Source: CAZLYK01 sp964563495 (GTDB taxonomy: Bacteria > Acidobacteriota > Blastocatellia > RBC074). From it: DNA of 8,879 bases. Positions 6,255 through 8,879 of this stretch are shown in pieces (positions within the stretch are counted from its first letter, which is position 1; each line of letters opens with the position of its first letter). The stretch covers positions 1 to 8,879 of the forward strand of contig CAZLYK010000190.1 of the NCBI GenBank assembly GCA_964563495.1. Reading direction: 5' to 3'. The notes beneath the pieces were generated by a model, which saw only the letters and a list, made by a program, of their open reading frames with translations, was not told where the DNA came from and did not search any database. The position numbers were made by a program, and so were the translations under genes.

Positions 6255-6439
6255 GCCGCCTGACAATCGTTGCATTGCTGATGCAAGGCGCCTGACAGCA
6301 GGTTCTGCAAATCGGGCTTGCATGATCATGGGCTGACGGCTTAAGCTGTCCTATAATTGTGGAGAGAGCCCATGCCTCAGACTGACCCTACATGAGCGTG
6401 AGCGAGCGCCAAAAATCCAAATCAGACAACACCGGTTAA
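6255..6439. other. Intergenic region upstream of the DHH gene
   Basis: This 185-base gap has no convincing gene on either strand. It contains a 9-base direct repeat, CGCCTGACA (6257-6265 and 6289-6297). Between the copies is a small inverted repeat, TTGCAT (6270-6275) with ATGCAA (6281-6286), which could form a weak hairpin after the preceding gene. A TATAAT box lies at 6352-6357. There is no Shine-Dalgarno sequence in front of the DHH start codon. Confidence 0.5.
6352..6357 (+). promoter_or_regulatory. Possible -10 box for the DHH gene
   Basis: A perfect TATAAT lies 82 bases before the ATG at 6440, in a region without genes. No good -35 sits 16-18 bases upstream; the nearest similar hexamers (TTGCAT at 6318, CTGACG at 6333) are badly spaced. 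This is a weak candidate. Confidence 0.3.
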
Positions 6440-7396
6440 ATGAAGAAGATCAAGGTTTGTTATCACGGAAACTGTTTTGACGGAGTTTCATCTGCGGCGG
6501 TCTTTTCCCGCTTCTATCGCGAACGGATTAATCCCGGCTGGGAGTTTGCTTATCAGCCGATGTTCCATCGCGCCGGATCGCTCTTTGACGACGGCGCATT
6601 TGATGGCCATGAAAACGCGATTGTCGATTTCAAATACAGCAATTCGCCGCACCTGACCTGGTGGTTCGACCATCACAAGAGCGCATTTCTGACGCCCGAG
6701 GACGAGGCGCATTTCCGGGCCGACCGGAGCGGCAGGAAGTTTCTGGACGCCGGTTACAAATCCTGCACCAGGCTGATCGCCGATACGGCTGAGCAAAAAT
6801 TCGGGTTTGACGCCGCGCCGATGAGTGAATTGATCTACTGGGCGAACAAGATCGACGGCGCGCTCTATCAAACGGCCGCGGAACCGGTCGAGATGGAAGC
6901 CGAGGCTTTTAAGCTCGCCCTGGTGATCGAGTGCGAGCGCGACCAGAGATTGATCGAACGGGTCATCGTCGATCTGCGGGACCGGCCCTTGAGCGAGGTG
7001 GCGAGTCTGCCTTATGTGCTTGAACGGATAGAGCCGCTCTACCGGCGGCATCTGCAATCGATCGAGGTGATTCGACAAGCCTCGCGAGTCATGGGGCCGG
7101 TGGTCTTCTTCGACGTCGCCGGACACGATATGGAGGGGTACAGCAAATTCATCCCCTATTATTTGTACCCCGAAGCGAGCTACAGCGTGAGCGTCAGCCA
7201 GTCATCGTTCCGCTCGAAGATCTCGGTCGGCTCCAACCCGTGGGCGCCGTGCCCGCGGACCCAGGACCTGGCGGCGATCTGCGAAAGATACGGCGGAGGC
7301 GGCCACGCCGTCGTCGCGGCTATCTCGCTCGCCCCTGAAGCACTCGAAAAAGCCCGCACGATCGCTGCGGAGATAGTTGACGAATTGAAGAAATAG
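6440..7396 (+). CDS. DHH family phosphoesterase (DHH plus DHHA1)
   Basis: Encodes 318 aa. The N-terminal DHH domain has YHGNCFDGVSSAAVF (H9, D14; motif I), NAIVDFKYS (D63; motif II), WWFDHHKSAF (D77-H78-H79; the DHH motif) and a later Asp in NKIDGALY (D139). The C-terminal DHHA1 domain ends with YGGGGHAVVAA (285-290 GGGGHA, the substrate-binding glycine motif). The family hydrolyses phosphodiester bonds with two metal ions (nanoRNA, cyclic dinucleotides, pAp, DNA ends). This protein is of the short HGNCFDG type and lacks RecJ extra domains, so its substrate is open. There is no clear ribosome site before ATG 6440. Its stop codon TAG (7394-7396) lies inside the left arm of hairpin D and is contributed by module X. 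Base composition matches the downstream queF and zinc-ribbon genes. Confidence 0.93.
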   Translation: MKKIKVCYHGNCFDGVSSAAVFSRFYRERINPGWEFAYQPMFHRAGSLFDDGAFDGHENAIVDFKYSNSPHLTWWFDHHKSAFLTPEDEAHFRADRSGRKFLDAGYKSCTRLIADTAEQKFGFDAAPMSELIYWANKIDGALYQTAAEPVEMEAEAFKLALVIECERDQRLIERVIVDLRDRPLSEVASLPYVLERIEPLYRRHLQSIEVIRQASRVMGPVVFFDVAGHDMEGYSKFIPYYLYPEASYSVSVSQSSFRSKISVGSNPWAPCPRTQDLAAICERYGGGGHAVVAAISLAPEALEKARTIAAEIVDELKK

Positions 7397-7531
7397 ACAG
7401 GATTGACAGGATTTTCGCAGGATTAAACCGGATTATTTCAGGGACGAGGTCTGAGGTTAACCACAAACATGTTTCCCTCAAGCAATCCTGTTTAATCCTG
7501 CAAAAATCCTGTCAATCCTGTCTATTTCTTC
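7387..7531. repeat. Hairpin D: 48-bp inverted repeat made of tandem module X units
   Basis: The left arm 7387-7434 and right arm 7484-7531 match over 48 positions with two mismatches; the spacer is 49 nt. Each arm is built of about four copies of (A)CAGGATT or its mirror AATCCTG at 9-11-base steps (7396, 7405, 7417 and 7428). Inside the spacer, AGGGA (7440-7444) can pair in register with TCCCT (7474-7478), extending the stem. There are also the short palindromes GGTTAACC (7455-7462) and AAACATGTTT (7465-7474). Module Y is absent. The stop codon of the DHH gene lies in the left arm, and the queF ribosome site starts four bases after the right arm. No T-run follows, so it is not a standard terminator. 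Confidence 0.93.
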
Positions 7532-7534
7532 TCT

Positions 7535-7542
7535 GGGAGGAG
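7535..7542 (+). promoter_or_regulatory. Strong ribosome binding site for queF (TTG start)
   Basis: GGGAGGAG lies just downstream of hairpin D, with GGAGG ending 6 bases before TTG 7547. It supports the non-ATG start, since the next in-frame ATG (7583) would remove 12 residues and has no comparable site. Confidence 0.8.
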
Positions 7543-7546
7543 AAAA

Positions 7547-8014
7547 TTGGCCAGGAAAAAAGCGCTTCCGCCATTGCGCGAAATGACGCCGGAGACACAT
7601 CTGGAAATTCGCTCGACGCCGAGGGAGCTCATGGATCTCTATCCGCTCGACACCTTCGAGTACGAGTATCCCGGACGGCGGATAGAGATCGATTTCACCT
7701 CGACCGAGTTCACGGCGATCTGCCCGTTTTCGGACTTTCCGGATTTTGCCACGCTCCGCATCCGTTATGTTCCAAACCGCCGCTGTCTAGAGTTGAAATC
7801 GCTCAAGCTCTATATTAATTCTTTTCGCGAGGTAAAGATTTTCCACGAGCACGTAGTCAACCAGGTCATGGACGACTTCGTCGCGGCCTGCGATCCGCTG
7901 GAGTTTGAGATCGAGGGCGACTTCAACCTGCGAGGGAATATCAAGACGGTCATTCACGCCGCTTACCGCCGGCCGGAAGGCAAACGGGCCGGGAAGCGAA
8001 AAGGCAAGAACTAG
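7547..8014 (+). CDS. queF: NADPH-dependent 7-cyano-7-deazaguanine reductase (preQ0 reductase), short QueF type
   Basis: Encodes 155 aa. QueF reduces the nitrile of preQ0 to the aminomethyl of preQ1 with two NADPH, a cytoplasmic step in making queuosine for tRNA. The active-site stretch FTAICPFSDFPDFATLRIRYVP contains the catalytic Cys (C59) and the general-acid Asp (D66). The QueF signature ELKSLKLYINSFR (82-94) and FHEHVVNQVMDDF (99-111, with H100-E101) are both clear. The length fits the unimodular, Bacillus-type enzyme. The tail (GKRAGKRKGKN) is very basic and runs past the conserved core. No queC, queD, queE or tgt gene lies in the window. I looked for a preQ1 riboswitch in the leader and found only hairpin D. 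The gene is close behind the DHH gene, but the long hairpin may uncouple the two. Confidence 0.97.
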   Translation: MARKKALPPLREMTPETHLEIRSTPRELMDLYPLDTFEYEYPGRRIEIDFTSTEFTAICPFSDFPDFATLRIRYVPNRRCLELKSLKLYINSFREVKIFHEHVVNQVMDDFVAACDPLEFEIEGDFNLRGNIKTVIHAAYRRPEGKRAGKRKGKN

Positions 8015-8083
8015 CCGGCGCGCTGGGTCGTACAGATCAGAGGCGCCAGATCGAAATCGAATCCAGACGGAGGTCAAACTGAG

Positions 8084-8842
8084 ATGACCATGTATTGCCC
8101 AAGATGCTCCAGCTTAGCGGTTGAGGGACAGCGCTTTTGCCGAGCTTGCGGGATGAACCTGGGCGTGATCATCGATGCGATCGAGGGCAAGCAGCGCGGC
8201 CCGATAGATTTTGAGACGTTGAAGCGGGATTTGCGGGAGTTGGGCGCCAACCTTCGGACCGGTTTTGAAGAGGCGGGGGTTGTCCTCAAAAAGACGCATC
8301 GGCTGGATAAGGAAACGGCCAAATCCAATCGGTCGGGCGCGCCCTTTCAGATGCCCAACTGGTCGAGAGAATTTGACAAGGCTCTCAGGAAGGTCAAGGC
8401 CGCACACTCGCGAAAATACAGTCTGCAGCAGGCAACGCTCTCGATCTTCAGCGGAAGCGCTTTGATGGTGGTCTGGTATTACATCCTTAACGGCGTGATC
8501 GGCTCCGGTCTGCTCGGGAATATAGAGACGATCGTTCTGGAAAATAGCGGCCAGGCTATCGATCTCCAGGGTTTGGAAAAGGTCATCAGGCTGCTCTGGC
8601 TGTTCGGTTTTATTCCGATCGCGCGCGGCGTGGCCCACCTGATCAACGGCGTCTTCTTCGCCCCGAAGCAACAGATCGAGACCGAGGATCAGTACGCGCC
8701 GTCGCCAGTTCTGACCTATCCGTCCGCAGTCTCCGCCATACCCGAAGGGCCTCACACGACCAACGAATTGGGCGGCAAGGTCGGCGACGCTTCGCAACCC
8801 AGTGTGACCGAGGATGCGACGCTACGATTCGAGCCGAAATAG
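8084..8842 (+). CDS. Zinc-ribbon membrane protein (uncharacterised)
   Basis: Encodes 252 aa. The N-terminus is a zinc ribbon, YCPRC-x10-FCRAC, with C5, C8, C19 and C22. A charged, probably helical cytoplasmic stretch follows (residues 40-112; many K, R and E). Two membrane segments lie at about 118-143 (ATLSIFSGSALMVVWYYILNG) and 168-192 (IRLLWLFGFIPIARGVAHL). The C-terminal tail of about 55 residues is low-complexity and rich in P, T, S and E. Such zinc-ribbon plus two-helix proteins are common hypotheticals; no enzymatic motif is seen. The start ATG 8084 has GGAGG (8069-8073) 10 bases upstream; ATG 8090 is an alternative. The gene is 69 bases after queF and possibly co-transcribed. The stop TAG (8840-8842) is contributed by module X (GAAATAGACA at 8836-8845). 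Confidence 0.88.
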   Translation: MTMYCPRCSSLAVEGQRFCRACGMNLGVIIDAIEGKQRGPIDFETLKRDLRELGANLRTGFEEAGVVLKKTHRLDKETAKSNRSGAPFQMPNWSREFDKALRKVKAAHSRKYSLQQATLSIFSGSALMVVWYYILNGVIGSGLLGNIETIVLENSGQAIDLQGLEKVIRLLWLFGFIPIARGVAHLINGVFFAPKQQIETEDQYAPSPVLTYPSAVSAIPEGPHTTNELGGKVGDASQPSVTEDATLRFEPK

Positions 8843-8879
8843 ACAAAATGATCGCAAGTTTCACGTTTGTGCGACCGCG
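8836..8879. repeat. Edge-truncated composite element (module X core plus left arm of a hairpin B copy)
   Basis: GAAATAGACA (8836-8845) is the start of module X. After AAATGATC, bases 8854-8879 are identical to 3033-3058, the left arm of hairpin B. The window ends exactly at the last base of that arm, so a loop and mirrored right arm are expected just outside. The identity is seen directly; the missing half is inferred. Confidence 0.75.

Noticed and set aside
7435..7483. Possible preQ1 riboswitch in the queF leader
   Set aside because: TGAGG and CCTCA can pair, but the loop is too long, and the conserved aptamer loop bases and A-rich tail of class I are not seen. The region is better explained as the spacer of hairpin D.

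Overview
The window looks like chromosomal DNA of a free-living Gram-negative bacterium. It holds an outer-membrane TonB-dependent receptor with an N-terminal carboxypeptidase-regulatory-like domain, two DinB-fold proteins, a small QueF, and many dispersed intergenic palindromes. That mix, together with the receptor's style, fits Acidobacteriota (Blastocatellia-like) best. This is an inference from gene style; there is no rRNA or other taxonomic marker here.

Layout. A leftward receptor gene (72-2855) is preceded by a 250-base intergenic stretch holding two different long hairpins (A, 2908-2991; B, 3032-3089). Next comes a leftward small membrane protein (3106-3483), then a 340-base gap with a perfect 40-bp-arm palindrome (C, 3670-3763). 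Four rightward genes follow: an internally duplicated membrane protein (3824-4405), DinB-like protein 1 (4436-4945), DinB-like protein 2 (5055-5576) and a four-helix membrane protein (5694-6254). Their base and codon usage is more A/T-rich than that of the genes on either side, and no palindrome lies among them. After a 185-base gap with a possible promoter come a DHH-family phosphoesterase (6440-7396), a 48-bp-arm hairpin (D, 7387-7531), queF (7547-8014, TTG start) and a zinc-ribbon membrane protein (8084-8842). The right edge stops at the exact end of what looks like the left arm of another copy of hairpin B.

How the parts relate. The genes do not form one obvious pathway. QueF makes preQ1 for queuosine, but no other queuosine gene is visible. 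The DinB pair and flanking membrane proteins could be one transcription unit of unknown role.

The most notable content is the repeat family. At least six intergenic sites carry one or both of two modules: X (GAAATAGACAGGATT) and Y (TTTCAGTTTYGTGCGTC and variants). In hairpins A-D the modules are arranged as long inverted repeats. The copies differ from each other, yet the arms of each copy match. Two genes take their TAG stop codon from module X.
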